Below are positions 62,775 to 64,000 of a DNA stretch of 64,000 nt, in pieces. Where the stretch lies: NCBI GenBank assembly GCA_022839045.1, contig JALHDI010000001.1, forward strand, positions 1-64,000, read 5' to 3'. How positions within the stretch are numbered: the stretch's first letter is position 1; the number at the start of each line of letters is the position of its first letter. The notes beneath the pieces were generated by a model. It was not told the origin of the DNA. It was given only the letters and a program-made list of their open reading frames with translations, and searched no databases. The translations under genes were made by a program, and so were the position numbers. This DNA comes from Sporomusaceae bacterium. GTDB lineage: Bacteria > Bacillota_C > Negativicutes > Sporomusales_B > UBA7701.

Positions 62775-63443
62775 ATGCACTTGAATAAGGGAGATTTTCT
62801 CTGGCTGGCGGCGTTCTGCGGGGTGTCGGCGCTGCTGCTCGTCCCGGCCACGCACGCCGTCTTCATAAGCGCTACGCTGGCCCACCCTTACATGATGGGC
62901 TTCGCCAAGTTCTTCATCCTGGCGACGCTGGGCGAGCTGCTGGCCATCCGTATCGTAACCGGCAAGTGGACCAGGCCGCACGGCATGGCGTACAAGTCGG
63001 CCATCTGGGGCATCGTCGGCATGACGGTCGTGCTGATGTTCGAGATTTACCTCAGCGGCGTCGGCGGCGCGGTCAAGAAGGGCCTGCTGCTTACCGGCGA
63101 CGGCGCGGTAGGCGCTGTCCTCACGGCGTTCTTCATCAGCGCGTCGATGAACCTGACGTTCGGCCCGGTGTTCATGGCGGCGCACCGCATGACCGACACC
63201 TATATCGACATGCGGGCCGAGGGCCTGTCCCCGAGCTGGCCGCAAGTCGTCGCCAAGATCGACTGGCACGGCTTCATCATATTCGTAGTCGCCAAGACCA
63301 TCCCGTTCTTCTGGATACCGGCCCACACCGTCACGTTCCTGCTGCCGCCAGAATACCGCGTGTTGTCGGCAGCCTACCTTTCGATCGCGCTGGGGGCCAT
63401 CCTGTCTTACGCCCGGCGGCGTAAGGCCAACTCCGCCAACTGA
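62775..63443 (+). CDS. Integral membrane protein of unknown function
   Basis: A 222-residue protein with about five or six hydrophobic segments. The stretch LGELLAIRIVTGKWTRPHGM, the segment FISASMNLTFGPVFMAAHRM and TIPFFWIPAHTVTFLLPPEY recall Mpv17/PMP22-like proteins (F-G-P-x-x-x-x-x-H and a W-I-P-x-H-T-x-x-F-x-L-P pattern) but the match is weak. GGAGG precedes the start. The position between ptb and iorA suggests a link to amino-acid fermentation, for example uptake or export of an acid; the function is unknown. Confidence 0.75.
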   Translation: MHLNKGDFLWLAAFCGVSALLLVPATHAVFISATLAHPYMMGFAKFFILATLGELLAIRIVTGKWTRPHGMAYKSAIWGIVGMTVVLMFEIYLSGVGGAVKKGLLLTGDGAVGAVLTAFFISASMNLTFGPVFMAAHRMTDTYIDMRAEGLSPSWPQVVAKIDWHGFIIFVVAKTIPFFWIPAHTVTFLLPPEYRVLSAAYLSIALGAILSYARRRKANSAN

Positions 63444-63474
63444 AGCAGATACGTCAAAAGAGGAGGGTTTTACG

Positions 63475-64000
63475 ATGATCAAATTACTGACCGGCAACGA
63501 GGCCGTGGCCCAGGGGGCCTACGAGGCCGGCGTCTCCTACGCGGCCGCTTATCCCGGCACGCCGAGTACGGAGATCCTGGAGAACCTCGCCGAGTACAAG
63601 GACGACATCATCGCCGAGTGGGCGCCGAACGAGAAGGTGGCCCTGGAGTGCGTGATCGGCGCCTCGGTAGCCGGCGCCCGGACGCTGTCGGCTATGAAAA
63701 TGGTCGGCGTCAATGTCGCCGCCGACCCGCTGTTCAGCTTCGCTTACGCCGGCGTGAACGGCGGCATGATGCTGGTGTCCGCCGACGACCCTGGACTGCA
63801 CTCGTCGCAGAACGAGCAGGACAACCGCTACTACGCCAAGTTCGCCAAGATCGCCATGCTGGAACCGAGCGACAGCCAAGAAGCGAAGGACATGGTCAAG
63901 GCGGCGATGGAAATCAGCGAGAAGTTCAACACGCCGGTCCTGTTCCGCATGACCACCCGCGTCTGCCACAGCAAGAGCCTGGTGACGGTCGGCGAGCGCC
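63475..64000 (+). CDS. iorA: Indolepyruvate:ferredoxin oxidoreductase alpha subunit, 3' end outside
   Basis: The first 175 codons of a TPP enzyme that oxidatively decarboxylates aryl pyruvates to aryl-acyl-CoA and reduces ferredoxin. It starts with MIKLLTGNEAVAQGAYEAGV and has AAAYPGTPSTEILENLAEY, EWAPNEKVALECVIGASVAG, GVNGGMMLVSADDPGLHSSQ and NEQDNRYYAKFAKIAMLEPS, all standard in IorA. AGGAGGG precedes the ATG at 63475, and the frame stays open to base 64000. The remaining domains (TPP domain and ferredoxin-like C-terminus) and iorB should follow outside the window. Acyl-CoA produced here can feed the Ptb-Buk pair just upstream. Confidence 0.92.
   Translation, partial: MIKLLTGNEAVAQGAYEAGVSYAAAYPGTPSTEILENLAEYKDDIIAEWAPNEKVALECVIGASVAGARTLSAMKMVGVNVAADPLFSFAYAGVNGGMMLVSADDPGLHSSQNEQDNRYYAKFAKIAMLEPSDSQEAKDMVKAAMEISEKFNTPVLFRMTTRVCHSKSLVTVGER

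Overview
The window looks like a GC-rich, anaerobic, Gram-negative-type Firmicute, most likely of the Sporomusaceae/Negativicutes kind. This is an inference from gene content: a glycyl radical enzyme in a microcompartment, two TRAP systems, sigma-54 activators, LUD-type lactate oxidation, a three-subunit glycolate oxidase, Ptb-Buk and an indolepyruvate:ferredoxin oxidoreductase. No rRNA or tRNA gene is present to confirm it.

Layout. 1-3.9 kb (+): two small membrane proteins and the TrkA/TrkH potassium system. 3.9-6.9 kb (-): an ECF cobalt transporter, cbiMNQO, behind a cobalamin riboswitch and terminator. 6.9-9.1 kb: a seryl-tRNA synthetase gene broken by an internal deletion (-), then an intact family 4 uracil-DNA glycosylase (+). 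9.5-15.2 kb (-): GntR regulator, MFS carrier and two LUD/iron-sulfur lactate-oxidation proteins. 15.5-15.9 kb: mobile-element scars.

16-32.7 kb (-) is a sigma-54-controlled operon: a chemoreceptor, a TRAP transporter, a glycyl radical enzyme whose active-site residues match isethionate sulfite-lyase (IslA/IseG), its activase, an amidohydrolase-like protein lacking the usual metal ligands, and a microcompartment (EutN, PduS, PduT, EutQ, three BMC-H proteins, acylating aldehyde dehydrogenase, PduL). The predicted route is isethionate to acetaldehyde plus sulfite, then acetyl-CoA and acetyl phosphate.

33.6-53 kb (-) is a second sigma-54-controlled operon of 16 genes: an Asp/Glu-racemase-like protein, three split transketolases, a zinc alcohol dehydrogenase, a TRAP transporter, a LarA-type racemase, a split UxaA/SuyAB-type lyase, a D-2-hydroxyacid dehydrogenase, a PPi-type and an ATP-type phosphofructokinase, and a class II aldolase. 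It can be read as a sugar or sulfo-sugar pathway with transaldolase-free pentose phosphate recycling. Sulfoacetaldehyde or sulfolactate as intermediates, linking it to the adjacent isethionate operon, is a hypothesis.

53-64 kb: another mobile-element scar, a GntR-controlled glycolate oxidase operon glcEFD with a YkvI-type carrier (+), a YheO-type regulator (-), and buk, ptb, a membrane protein and the start of iorA (+) for fermenting amino-acid-derived keto acids.

Three scars (15.5, 33.2 and 53.3 kb) join the 3' end of a probable large serine recombinase gene to fragments of udg at the same internal point. This suggests that udg is, or was, an integration target.
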